From Kamptonema formosum PCC 10802 (GTDB taxonomy: Bacteria > Cyanobacteriota > Cyanobacteriia > Cyanobacteriales > Oscillatoriaceae), in contig NZ_KB235949.1 of assembly GCF_000332335.1 (NCBI RefSeq), positions 376,733 through 440,732 of the forward strand: DNA of 64,000 nucleotides. Direction: 5' to 3'. Below the pieces are notes generated by a model. That model ran no database searches and was not told the DNA's origin. It worked only from the letters and a program-made list of their open reading frames with translations. The position numbers and the translations under genes are program-made. Below are positions 35,872-44,769 of this stretch, one piece after another; the first letter of the stretch is position 1, and every line of letters begins with the position of its first letter.

Positions 35872-36058
35872 GTAGGGGCGGGCTCACCAACATCTGAACT
35901 TCGTAGAGATATTTTAGGTGAACCCGCCCCTACGAGCCCAATCGGCTGGCCTCGTAGGGGCGCATAGTTTTCATCAGTGGCGCTCTTGGCGCTGCAGTAG
36001 GGGCGGGTTTACCAACATCTGAACTTCGTAGAGATATTGTAAGTGAACCCGCCCCTAC
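35872..36058. repeat. Two GTAGGGGCGGG...CCCGCCCCTAC hairpins
   Basis: 35872-35933 and 35997-36058 are near-identical copies: GTAGGGGCGGG(C/T)T(C/T)ACC, AACATCTGAACTTCGTAGAG, then GTGAACCCGCCCCTAC. The arms pair over about 16 bases. They lie just beyond the stop of the decarboxylase gene (36064) and may serve as terminators. A related copy is at 384-445 in the opposite orientation. Confidence 0.75.
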
Positions 36059-36063
36059 TCCCC

Positions 36064-37557
36064 TCACTTTCGCACAACCTTTAACGTTTGCAAGCTGGGG
36101 TCGCCACACCCTGTGACTGTCCCACCTGAGCTTAGCACCCGCTGCAGGTAGTCGAGGGCCGCTGTTGTAATGATTTCACCGGGCACCAGCACCGGCACCC
36201 CGGGCGGGTAGGGACAGACTATCTCGGCACTGATCCTGTGGCACGCCCGCTCGCTCTGGAGCGTTTCTGTCTCGGCAAAGAAGGCTTCACGGGGGGTGAG
36301 GGCAGGAGCCGCGGGGGAACACGGCAGCACCGGCACACCGGCACAGGACAGTCCCGCCTCAAGCCTTTTCTCTTTCTCCGCTAGTGTGGTAAAACCCCGC
36401 ACCAATTGCTCAATATCTGCCGGCGTGTTGCCGGCACTGACGATAAATGTCAGCTGCCGCAGGCAAGGCAATTCAGCGGTCACGCCCAGCTGCCCGTGCA
36501 GGATTTCATCCGCTTCATACCCGCTGAGCCCCAAACCGGCAGCGCTCACGGTCAGGCGCGTCCGGTCGAGGGCGGCGAAACCGGGCGTCACCGCCTCGGG
36601 GGATGGGGGCTGTAAAACCGACAGTCCCGGAATCTGGGCCAGCCGGCTTCTGGCTCCCTCCGCCAGCTCCAGCGCCTGCGCCAGCAGTTGCTCCCCCTGT
36701 GTGGCCATTTGCTGCCGCGCCGCATCCAAGGACGCCAGCAATAAATAGCTCGGACTTGTGGATTGCACAAGCTGCAAAGCTTTACTGACGCGCTGCCGGT
36801 CGATTCGGTCTCCCCGGACATGCAGCATCGATGCCTGAGTCATGGCCGAGAGGACCTTGTGGGCCGACTGCACGGTTAAATCCGCACCGGCAGCCAGCGC
36901 CGGAGACGGCAAGTCGGGATGAAAGGCAAAATGCGGCCCGTGAGCTTCGTCCGCCAGCAAAGGGATGCCGTGCCGGTGCGCCAGTTCAGCAATAGCCGCC
37001 ACATCGCCGCAAACCCCGTGATAGGTGGGGTAAACCACCATCACCGCCTTGGCGTCCGGATGCCGGTCGAGGGCTTCCGCCACTCCTGCCGGCGTGATGC
37101 TGTTAGCCAAATCCCAAGCTGGGTCGTATTCGGGACTGACGAACACCGGCACCGCACCCGAGAGAACCAGACCGGAAATCGCTGAGCGGTGGACATTCCG
37201 GGGCAGGATGATTTTGTCGCCGGCAGCGCAGGTCGCCAAAATTGAGGCAATAATTCCACCCGTAGAACCATTGACAAGAAACCAAGTTTGTGCTGCGCCA
37301 AACGCCTGAGCTGCCAGTTGCTGCGCTTCTCGGATCGCGCCCTCTGGGGCGAACAAGTTATCCAGTTCTGGGAGTTCCGGCAAGTCGGCTTCAAACACTG
37401 TTTTCCCGAGTAGGTCAGCTAGCGGCTGGGGAATTCCCCGCCCCCGCTTGTGCCCGGGGGCGTAGAAGGGGGCGTGCTGCCGGTGGGCGAGTTCTTGCAG
37501 GGCTTCCAGTAAGGGCGCTCTGGTTTGGTCTTGCGGGGGCAATTTATCAGTTTCCAA
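36064..37557 (-). CDS. Orn/Lys/Arg decarboxylase-family PLP enzyme
   Basis: 497 residues. Start APFYAPGHKRGRGIPQPL is typical. The PLP site is seen as LVNGSTGGIIASILA, VVYPTYHGVCGD, LLADEAHGPHFAFHP and the Schiff-base Lys in TVQSAHKVLSAMTQ. The C-terminal domain (CPYPPGVPVLVPGEIITTAAL) matches the short cyanobacterial/Gram-positive group of about 480-500 residues (fold type I). It decarboxylates arginine, ornithine or lysine for polyamine synthesis; the exact substrate is not decided by sequence. Confidence 0.9.
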   Translation of the reverse strand: METDKLPPQDQTRAPLLEALQELAHRQHAPFYAPGHKRGRGIPQPLADLLGKTVFEADLPELPELDNLFAPEGAIREAQQLAAQAFGAAQTWFLVNGSTGGIIASILATCAAGDKIILPRNVHRSAISGLVLSGAVPVFVSPEYDPAWDLANSITPAGVAEALDRHPDAKAVMVVYPTYHGVCGDVAAIAELAHRHGIPLLADEAHGPHFAFHPDLPSPALAAGADLTVQSAHKVLSAMTQASMLHVRGDRIDRQRVSKALQLVQSTSPSYLLLASLDAARQQMATQGEQLLAQALELAEGARSRLAQIPGLSVLQPPSPEAVTPGFAALDRTRLTVSAAGLGLSGYEADEILHGQLGVTAELPCLRQLTFIVSAGNTPADIEQLVRGFTTLAEKEKRLEAGLSCAGVPVLPCSPAAPALTPREAFFAETETLQSERACHRISAEIVCPYPPGVPVLVPGEIITTAALDYLQRVLSSGGTVTGCGDPSLQTLKVVRK

Positions 37558-37928
37558 TCGGCGCAGTAGGGATTTGACTGTTGGCGTCCGTAGCTGTCAA
37601 TCTCTCATTTTACAGCACTTCTCAATAATTTGTGACACCTCTCTCTCTTTTCTTTTCTTGGCGATCTTGGCGTCTTGGCGGTTTATTTGATAACTCATCA
37701 CACCCCATCAAATCAACCTCATATATTTGATTGGAAGTGGCATCAAACCGGCTTTCATGCGGGCTATTTTCCCTTGATTTTTGCCGGCATATTTCGATGA
37801 AACCCACCGCCTCTGGGGGTGCCGGCCTTCCCCCAGAGGGAAAGTTGCCTTGTTTTAACCTAAAGCGGCACAGAATCTAGCTATTTAGATAGATGTCATT
37901 TCTGCTGGTTTCTAACTACTTTGAAAGC

Positions 37929-38195
37929 ATGGAGTTATTTCAGCAGCAATTTATGATTAATGCCAGTATCGATCCCCAGCCAGAGATTCCCAATCCGGAG
38001 CCGGTTCTGCCGCCACTGCCTCAACCCCCACCGGCACCCGGGCCAGTGCCCGAGCCGGTGCCGGGACCGATTCCGCAGCCCATACCGGGACCGGTGCCCG
38101 AGCCGGTGCCGGGACCGGTGCCCGAGCCGGTGCCCGGGCCCATTCCCCAGCCGGTGCCCGGTCCAATACCGCAAACCATTCCCGGGCCGGTATAA
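37929..38195 (+). CDS. Small proline-rich repeat protein
   Basis: 88 residues from the ATG at 37929. After MELFQQQFMINASIDPQPEI almost all is Pro-repeat: P-x-P-x-P with units PGPVPEPVPGP(I/V)PQP, six to seven copies. The repeats are imperfect at DNA level and keep the frame, and third codon positions vary (CCG, CCC, CCA), which suggests selection for the protein. No signal peptide. It could be an extended structural or binding peptide. Reality is uncertain: the opposite strand is also open across the repeat. Confidence 0.45.
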   Translation: MELFQQQFMINASIDPQPEIPNPEPVLPPLPQPPPAPGPVPEPVPGPIPQPIPGPVPEPVPGPVPEPVPGPIPQPVPGPIPQTIPGPV

Positions 38196-38250
38196 AGCGG
38201 GGCACAGGTGGAACGCCTGTGCTGCGGCGTTTTGAGCGAGCCGGTGAGGA

Positions 38251-38610
38251 TTAGTTAAAGTTGAGGGCAGTCTCCTTGCAAACGTCTATCTTGTACAAGT
38301 CAGTGGACTTGCCATCTTCGTATTCGGCCCGGACGTCAAAGACGCAGCCGGCTTCAGAACCCCCGTAGTCAGCTGGGTCCCACTCGAAGTCCACCTTCTC
38401 GCGGTCAGCCACGCGAGTGCCTTCTAGTTCGTTCTTGCCCCACGTTTGCTTGTCGGGCGGGGACATGTACAGTGCGGTCATGTTCTTGCCGCTGTTGTTG
38501 ATGACAGAGATTTTTATGATGTCTTGAGCCAGGGCGCTGCCGGCCAGCGTTACCAGTGGCAGGGCCAGGGTGGCAGCGAGGGTGACGTTGCGGAACGATT
38601 TGTGAGCCAT
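38251..38610 (-). CDS. Small exported protein of unknown function
   Basis: 119 residues from the ATG at 38610. A clear signal peptide (AHKSFRNVTLAATLALPLVT, cleavage probably after GSALA). The mature part of about 90 residues begins DIIKISVINNSGKNMTALYM and looks like a beta-sandwich, with two Cys (GCVFDVRAEY; IDVCKETALNF) that could form a disulphide. The family is known to me only as a hypothetical periplasmic protein in cyanobacteria. The preceding ATG at 38655 is less likely, as it would bury the signal peptide. Confidence 0.75.
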   Translation of the reverse strand: MAHKSFRNVTLAATLALPLVTLAGSALAQDIIKISVINNSGKNMTALYMSPPDKQTWGKNELEGTRVADREKVDFEWDPADYGGSEAGCVFDVRAEYEDGKSTDLYKIDVCKETALNFN

Positions 38611-38736
38611 GGGCAGAAATTTCCTGAAGTTAATAGATTTTTCAGTCGTGGTCAAAGCACCCTGGAAGGCACCGCTCCCGATATGCCCGCGATAGCTTTT
38701 GGTATTCTGACAGAGGTGATACGTTGCTAAACTGCC

Positions 38737-39828
38737 ATGCTGAGAGCCGGGATTGTCGGACTGCCTAATGTTGGTAAATCTACCTTATTTAATGCCGTGG
38801 TGGCAAACGCCAAGGCTGCTGCGGCTAATTTTCCCTTTTGCACCATTGAACCCAATGTCGGGGTGGTTGCCGTGCCAGACGAGCGGTTAAACGTGCTGGC
38901 CAAACTTTCGGCGTCGAAGCAAATTGTACCCGCACGCATCGAGTTTGTCGATATTGCGGGTTTGGTCAAGGGTGCCAGCCAGGGAGAAGGGCTGGGAAAC
39001 CAGTTCCTGTCCCACATCCGGGAAGTGGATGCCATTGTCCATGTGGTGCGCTGTTTCGAGAATGACGACATTATCCACGTCGCCGGGAATGTTGACCCCG
39101 AGCGGGATATTGAAATCATTAACCTGGAGCTGGCTTTGGCCGATCTGGCGCAGGTTGAGCGGCGTATCGAGCGCACCCGCAAGCAAGCTCGCACCAGTAA
39201 GGACGCTCAGGTGGAACTCTTGGCGCTGGAAAAACTGGCGGCTGCCCTGAATGAGGGCAAGCAGGCGCGGGGGGTGAGTTTGACGCCTGAGGAGGCGGAA
39301 TCCATACAGGCGCTGAATTTGCTCACCGGCAAGCCGATTATCTATGCCGCCAATGTGTCTGAGGACGATTTGGCGGCGGGAAACCAGTGGGTGGAGCGGG
39401 TGCGGGGGATTGCGGCTGCACAGAGCGCCCAAGTTGTGGTGGTTTCGGCGCAAGTTGAGTCAGAGCTGGTGGAGTTGCCACAAGAGGAGCGGGCTGACTT
39501 CCTGCAATCCCTGGGGGTTGAGGAAGGCGGGCTGAAATCCCTGATCCGCGCTACTTATGAGCTGTTGGGCTTGCGGACATTTTTGACCACCGGCCCCGAG
39601 GAAACCCGCGCTTGGACAATTAAGGCCGGGATGCTAGCGCCGCAGGCTGCCGGTGTGATTCACTCGGATTTTGAGCGGGGCTTCATTCGGGCGGAGACGG
39701 TTGCTTACCGGGATCTCGTGGGAGCAGGCTCCATGAGCGCTGCTCGGGAAAAAGGCTTGCTCCGCAGTGAGGGTAAGGATTATCTGGTGCAGGAAGGCGA
39801 TGTGATGCTGTTCCGGTTTAATGTCTGA
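38737..39828 (+). CDS. ychF: YchF/Ola1-family P-loop NTPase
   Basis: 363 residues, normal length. G1 GLPNVGKST, switch region TIEPNVGVV, G3 DIAGLVKGASQGEGLGNQFL, and the unusual G4 NVSE (YAANVSEDDL) that in this family replaces NKxD and favours ATP. A TGS domain is at the C-terminus (IHSDFERGFIRAETVAYRDL, then EGKDYLVQEGDVMLFRFNV). It binds ribosomes and is linked to stress responses. The start MLRAGIVGLPNVG is canonical. Confidence 0.95.
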   Translation: MLRAGIVGLPNVGKSTLFNAVVANAKAAAANFPFCTIEPNVGVVAVPDERLNVLAKLSASKQIVPARIEFVDIAGLVKGASQGEGLGNQFLSHIREVDAIVHVVRCFENDDIIHVAGNVDPERDIEIINLELALADLAQVERRIERTRKQARTSKDAQVELLALEKLAAALNEGKQARGVSLTPEEAESIQALNLLTGKPIIYAANVSEDDLAAGNQWVERVRGIAAAQSAQVVVVSAQVESELVELPQEERADFLQSLGVEEGGLKSLIRATYELLGLRTFLTTGPEETRAWTIKAGMLAPQAAGVIHSDFERGFIRAETVAYRDLVGAGSMSAAREKGLLRSEGKDYLVQEGDVMLFRFNV

Positions 39829-40336
39829 GTGGCTATCCCGCTGTCCGCATTTCCTCTGATTCCTCAAAGGCTTGCAAGTGGGGAAGGCGGGCATTGGAGC
39901 GCAGGCACAAGCGTCCCGCTCGCCGGCATTCGACGGGGCGTCCCGCCTGTCGGGCAACTGGTTAGGTAGATTTGCCTTCTGGCAATTCCCCTGCTATCAT
40001 ACAGCCGCAAGAGTCAGAATTGTAACAGCAGCAGGCAGCGCATCATTAGTACAATATATGTAACTGATGACTGCATCGGGGCAGAAATGGGCAATTTCTC
40101 CCGCACAGGTTTCAGGTGTCGGGTTGCCTTTCCCCCGCTCGCCACTCCCCCCTGTCCTGCCCTGCCTGAATGCCCCGCAGCCGGGAACTGGCGACAGATT
40201 TCCGCTCAGGTTATTTTAGCCTTCCAGAGCGGATGCGCGGGATCTCTGTAAATTCCACTTCCGAGCCGCCCAGATGGCCCTCTGTTATTAAAATGGGGCT
40301 ATTCTAGCGAGATTTTACCCAATTAGAGGTGTATAA
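39829..40336. other. Intergenic region, no recognised gene
   Basis: 508 bases between ychF and the coiled-coil gene. Sequence is repeat-poor. AGAGGTG at 40325-40331 is the ribosome binding site of the next gene, and 40270-40320 is moderately AT-rich. I saw no clear promoter. Confidence 0.5.
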
Positions 40337-40951
40337 ATGCCGGAAATTACCAAAGAAGAAATGCGTGAAAGACTGGGCAACATTGACCAGATTCGCGATA
40401 TCATATTTGGCGCTCAGATCCGCGATTTTAACAATCGCTTCGAGAAGCTGGAGACGGAACTGTCTGTTCTGCAGCAGGAGATGCACGATTACGCGGCGCA
40501 GGTGAAGAGCATTCTCTCAACCGAGCTGCGATCGGCGATTGAGTCCTTTGAGAAGAAGCTGAAGTCTCTGACCATCAGCACTCAGGAAGAAGCGGCGGAT
40601 CTGCGGCAACAGCTCGACCGCATAAACCGGAAGTTCTCTACCAGTATTGAAGCGCTGGATGAGGCTGTAGACAAACAGAACTCCACGCTCCGAGACGAAT
40701 TTGCGATAACAAGAGATCGGCTTCAAGATGAAGTTCGTAATTTGAGGAATCAGGTGTTTGATGAGCTAGAGAAACGCCTGACGATGATGAAAGGCGACAA
40801 GGTGTCTAAGGACGATATGGCAGAACTGCTGTTTGAACTTGGCATGCGGTTGAAAGGCACTGAGTTTGTTCCTGAACTCAAAGAAGCTGCCGACACGAAT
40901 CTCTATACCGATGTGCGGTTAATAGAGCCAACGCCGGCGAGTTCAAAGTAG
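40337..40951 (+). CDS. Coiled-coil protein, first gene of the GTPase locus
   Basis: 204 residues with AGAGGTG upstream of the ATG. Almost wholly helical: ITKEEMRERLGNIDQIRDII, FNNRFEKLETELSVLQQEMH, a long heptad segment through LRQQLDRINRKFSTSIEALD and LQDEVRNLRNQVFDELEKRL, then a conserved-looking end (VSKDDMAELLFELGMRLKGT). It has no signal peptide or membrane helix, so it is cytoplasmic. I do not know a function. It lies 79 bases before the OmpA-longin gene and is probably co-transcribed; a scaffold or an adaptor of the membrane protein is a reasonable guess. Confidence 0.75.
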   Translation: MPEITKEEMRERLGNIDQIRDIIFGAQIRDFNNRFEKLETELSVLQQEMHDYAAQVKSILSTELRSAIESFEKKLKSLTISTQEEAADLRQQLDRINRKFSTSIEALDEAVDKQNSTLRDEFAITRDRLQDEVRNLRNQVFDELEKRLTMMKGDKVSKDDMAELLFELGMRLKGTEFVPELKEAADTNLYTDVRLIEPTPASSK

Positions 40952-41030
40952 AGACAGGGGTCGGTGGCGTCTCCACACCTCGCGAGTGAGAACGGGGGGA
41001 GAGTAGCAGCAATTGTAGGGATGGCAGAGT

Positions 41031-44000
41031 ATGGCTTTATCGAAAGAAAATCAGGGTGATATGAATCGGGCTGGGGATCTGCTTCCTGACTCTGCTGACT
41101 CCCGTGAGGGCTCAGCAGAGCAGCTTAAAGAGTTGGTGGAGCTATTGGCTGACCTGCTGGGCGCTGACTCAATTCAGGCATCTGAGCTGGAACTCCCCCC
41201 GCACAGCAATGCTTCAAATGGTAAAGCCGGCGGGAACGCTTTCGGGCACGACCGGCTGAAACTACCGCCTGCCGGTGCTGGACCAGCACAAGAACACCCG
41301 CAGCACGAGCGGGCACAGCTTCTCGAAGAACTGACTGCTGTGGAGGGGGATTCTCACCGGCTATCCCCACCGGCACAGCGGTCTGAGCCAGCCCCAGAAA
41401 GCCCCCCCAGTGAGCCGGCGGAGCCTCTCGCAAAACTCACTGGTGTGAGTGACTGTTCTGGCCGACTATCTGAGTCGGCACAGGGGGCTGAGCCCGCCCC
41501 AGAGAGCCCCCCCTACCAGCCGGCGGAGCTTCTCGAACAACTCACTGCTGTGAGGGGGGATTCGGACCGGCTATCTCCGCCTCTCCCTGGACTCACATCT
41601 GTGAGTAAGGGTTCAGACCGGCTCAGAGAGCCGGCACAGGGGTCTGAGCCAGCCCCAGAAAGCCCCCCCTACCAGCCGGCGGCGCTAGAGGTTCAGGAGA
41701 CTCCTGCTGAGAGGACAGATAGCCCTGTAGTTCAGCCGCCGCAGTCAGCGCCGGCAGAAAATATCCTGGCATCTAACGAGAATTTAGATGCTCTAATCGC
41801 GGCTATTGAAAAGCTGCCAATCGTGTCACCTCCCCGCCAGAGGCGGGAGGAAAAAGCAGAAGAGTTCCCGCTATATCAGGATAATACAGACGAAATAATT
41901 GCAGCATTTGATAATTCTCCAGATTTGTTAGAAACCTTCCAAAGTTGGGGGATGACGCCGGAACAGTCCCGGCTATCTCAGGAGAATTTAGACGAGCCGA
42001 AAGCGGCATTTGAAAGTGTGCCTGTCGTGCGATATCTGCCCAAGAGGCAGGTGAGGCGAGCCGAAAAGACCCAGCTGCCGGTGGGGAGCGCCGAGGATGA
42101 TCTTGGCAATCCGGTTGAGCGCTTGCAGCATATTCTTGTCGGCTCCGTCGTGTCCGACTTCGAGCGCGTGAAAAAGCTGCTGCTGGATTCTGAACTGCCC
42201 GGGGTGCGTCACCTGCTGGCAACGATTGAACATAAACTGGGCAATTTGGAACACCAGATTTACGATCCCAATGAATTGATTAAGCTGCTGCTGCCTTGGA
42301 TTGCTGATATCTTGAGTCTGAAGGTCGCTGATTCAAAAGAAGAAGTGGTCAGGGCGATCGTGCCAATCATTGATGAAGTGATTAAGGGAAGGAGCCTGGA
42401 AGACAAGGAGGCAATGAGTGCGGCCATAGCCGACTTGATACCAGCGGCAATTTCCAGACAGATCAGCGACTCCCCAAGGGAAATCGCCAAGGCAATCGGG
42501 CCTGAAATGGGCGCGGCCATTAGGGAGCAGATTAGACTGGATCGGGAGGAGATCGTCAGCACTCTGGCACCTGCGATTGGCTCAGCCATCAAGGAACAGA
42601 TTAACCTGGAGCGGGACGCGATGGTGGACGCCCTGTATCCGGTGATTGGCAGCACCATTTCTAAATACTTGGCGGAAGCCATTCGCTCTATCAATGAAAA
42701 GGTGGCGAATGCATTTAGCCCAGAGGGAATCTCCCGCAAGATACGCGCCAGAATGCTGGGAGTTTCCGAGGGGGAATTAATCCTCAAGGAGTCGATGCCC
42801 TATATCGTCCAGGCTGTTTTTTTGATTCACAAAGGATCGGGTCTGGTGATTTCTGAGGCGCAGCGCTCTGACAGCCAGAGACTGGAATCTGAGATGGTGG
42901 CGGGGATGCTGACCGCTATCCGCAGCTTTGTGAATGACTGTATTGTCCAGTCTGGGGAAATCGCCGAACTCGACCAGATAGATTATGGCGGTTCCAAAAT
43001 CGTCTTGGAGGTGGCGGGATACTGCTATATAGCGGTGGTGATTAAAGGAGAGCCGCCCAAGACGCTGATCGGGCAGCTGCGGGACACGCTGAGCACCATT
43101 GTCCTCAAGTATGGCAAAGCCATCGAAACGTTTGATGGCGATCCCGATACTGTCCCACCGGCAGTTCCGAAGCTTCTAGAAGCGTTAATGGCAATCGCCA
43201 CAAAGGAAAATAAGGCAAAAGCTCCTACCGCTCTCTTGGGTATTGGCTTCGGGATACTGGGCTTAATTCTCGTGCTTTGGGGGATTGCTCAATATCGCAG
43301 CGGGATTGACCGGCGCATTGCGCACAGAGCTGCCACAGCCTTAGCCGAAGCCCCGGAGCTTGCGGTTTACCTGCTCACTGTGGACGCCGAGAGAGGGACC
43401 TTGAAGCTGGCGGGAAAGTTGCCCAACCCACAACTGCGCTCGAAAGCGGAGCAAATTGCACTGGCTGCCGCACCGGGTGTGAGGTTGGAGAATAAAATCA
43501 TCACTGTCGATGTGCCTCCCGATCCGGTGCTGGTCGCCGGTGAGGTGAAACGGCTGACAGCGGTTTTGAATAAAATGGAGGGCGTTGAGATTTCAACGAG
43601 CTACAATGAACGCACTGTAACGGTGGGCGGAACGGTGAGCCGGCGGCAGGACGCCGAGAAAATCGCCGCTGCCCTCAAGCAAATTCCAGGGGTTCAGTCT
43701 GTTCTGAGCGCTGTAGAAATCAATCCGCTCGCGATCTCCAGCCGGATCTACTTCGATCCAGGCTCGGCCACCTTGAGCCCAGCATATCTCCAGACAATTG
43801 TCAAGATAAAAGAGTTTCTCAATCAATATCCCCAAAAATCTCTTAGGATAGTAGGGCACAGCGATCCCACCGGCACCCCCGCCCAAAATCAGGAGCTGGC
43901 ACTGGCCCGGGCCAGCGAGGTGCGAGACGCCCTCGTCAGGCAAGGGATAGATGCCAGGCGGCTCACTGTCGCCGGGAGCGCAAACCCTCCCGCAGATGTG

Positions 44001-44057
44001 GAGTCCAGTCAGCCACTATTGTTAAGTAGATGCGTGCGATTTGAACCGCTCGACTAG
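41031..44057 (+). CDS. Trans-membrane OmpA-family protein with longin/roadblock-like domain
   Basis: 1008 residues. Order: low-complexity Pro/Glu/Ser-rich repeats (about 85-260; EPAPESPPYQPAELLEQLT-type units); helical repeats (about 370-575; REIAKAIGPEMGAAIREQIR, EEIVSTLAPAIGSAIKEQIN); an alpha/beta domain at about 583-705 (KESMPYIVQAVFLIHKGSGL, AGMLTAIRSFVNDCI, GYCYIAVVIKGEPPKTLIGQ) that resembles longin/roadblock folds; one membrane helix at about 733-754 (LLGIGFGILGLILVLWGI); two BON-like domains (about 770-900); and an OmpA domain (about 904-1000) with GHSDPTG and NQELALARASEVRDAL for peptidoglycan binding. Predicted topology: N-terminus in the cytoplasm, BON/OmpA in the periplasm. It sits 17 bases before a small GTPase gene. 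The longin assignment is my reading and is the least certain part. Confidence 0.75.
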   Translation: MALSKENQGDMNRAGDLLPDSADSREGSAEQLKELVELLADLLGADSIQASELELPPHSNASNGKAGGNAFGHDRLKLPPAGAGPAQEHPQHERAQLLEELTAVEGDSHRLSPPAQRSEPAPESPPSEPAEPLAKLTGVSDCSGRLSESAQGAEPAPESPPYQPAELLEQLTAVRGDSDRLSPPLPGLTSVSKGSDRLREPAQGSEPAPESPPYQPAALEVQETPAERTDSPVVQPPQSAPAENILASNENLDALIAAIEKLPIVSPPRQRREEKAEEFPLYQDNTDEIIAAFDNSPDLLETFQSWGMTPEQSRLSQENLDEPKAAFESVPVVRYLPKRQVRRAEKTQLPVGSAEDDLGNPVERLQHILVGSVVSDFERVKKLLLDSELPGVRHLLATIEHKLGNLEHQIYDPNELIKLLLPWIADILSLKVADSKEEVVRAIVPIIDEVIKGRSLEDKEAMSAAIADLIPAAISRQISDSPREIAKAIGPEMGAAIREQIRLDREEIVSTLAPAIGSAIKEQINLERDAMVDALYPVIGSTISKYLAEAIRSINEKVANAFSPEGISRKIRARMLGVSEGELILKESMPYIVQAVFLIHKGSGLVISEAQRSDSQRLESEMVAGMLTAIRSFVNDCIVQSGEIAELDQIDYGGSKIVLEVAGYCYIAVVIKGEPPKTLIGQLRDTLSTIVLKYGKAIETFDGDPDTVPPAVPKLLEALMAIATKENKAKAPTALLGIGFGILGLILVLWGIAQYRSGIDRRIAHRAATALAEAPELAVYLLTVDAERGTLKLAGKLPNPQLRSKAEQIALAAAPGVRLENKIITVDVPPDPVLVAGEVKRLTAVLNKMEGVEISTSYNERTVTVGGTVSRRQDAEKIAAALKQIPGVQSVLSAVEINPLAISSRIYFDPGSATLSPAYLQTIVKIKEFLNQYPQKSLRIVGHSDPTGTPAQNQELALARASEVRDALVRQGIDARRLTVAGSANPPADVESSQPLLLSRCVRFEPLD

Positions 44058-44074
44058 GGGGCAAACAGAAAATA

Positions 44075-44608
44075 ATGTCAACTGTATCTAAAAAAATGTG
44101 CCTTGTAGGCGACTTTGGGGTGGGGAAAACCAGCCTGATTCGCCGATTTGTGGACCGCCAGTTCAGCGACCAGTACCTGTCAACCGTGGGCGTGAAGATC
44201 TCCCGCAAGAACGTTGAGTTGGAACAGGCAGGACAGCCGGCCAAGAAGATTGTACAGTTGTTAATCTGGGATTTAGAAGGCCACACAAAATTTAAGGCGA
44301 TTGCGCCCTCGTACCTGCAGGGAGCCAGCGGCGCTATCGTGGTGGCCGATGTGACCCGCCCAGAAACCGTTGAGAATCTGGCAGAGCGGATACAGCTGGT
44401 TTTATCGGTGAATCCCAAAGCGGCAGTGATCGTCGCCTTGAACAAAGCTGACCTGGTGGATGAGGAAAAACTCGCCAAACTGGCGCAGTCTCTTCAGTTT
44501 ACAGAGAAGCAGCGAGTCATCGCCACCCACACAACTTCGGCCAAGACCGGCAAAGATGTTGACGAAATGTTTCAAAAATTAGCGTACAAAATGGTAGAAG
44601 CGACATAA
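44075..44608 (+). CDS. Ras/Rab-like small GTPase
   Basis: 177 residues. G1 GDFGVGKTS (12-20), switch I Thr in LSTVGVKIS (37), G3 WDLEGH (65-70), G4 NKAD (123-126), G5 TSAK (154-157). The usual catalytic Gln after DxxG is His, and DTAG is DLEG, so intrinsic hydrolysis may be slow or rely on a partner. There is no lipidation signal at the C-terminus. The fold is similar to eukaryotic Rab and to bacterial MglA-like GTPases. It lies between the OmpA-longin gene and the giant sensor kinase, all on one strand with small gaps (17 and about 160 bases). MglA-type GTPases work with roadblock-type proteins, which the upstream gene may supply. Confidence 0.88.
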   Translation: MSTVSKKMCLVGDFGVGKTSLIRRFVDRQFSDQYLSTVGVKISRKNVELEQAGQPAKKIVQLLIWDLEGHTKFKAIAPSYLQGASGAIVVADVTRPETVENLAERIQLVLSVNPKAAVIVALNKADLVDEEKLAKLAQSLQFTEKQRVIATHTTSAKTGKDVDEMFQKLAYKMVEAT

Positions 44609-44769
44609 TAGCAATTGAGGCCGGTGGGGGTGCCGGTCGCCGGGACGGTTTCGCCGGGACAGTCTCACCGGGATGGCCTGATGGGATTTTCCCACTCACC
44701 CGCACAAGGCAGCAGTGACGGATGGCCGGTGAGGCACTTAGGGAGGGACGGAGGACAAAGGAAAAGTTT

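Noticed and set aside
35786-36063. Possible cobalamin riboswitch before cbiT
   Set aside because: GAGCCACTTGCC was noted, but the B12-box GCCACTG context and stems are missing, and the region is occupied by two repeat hairpins.
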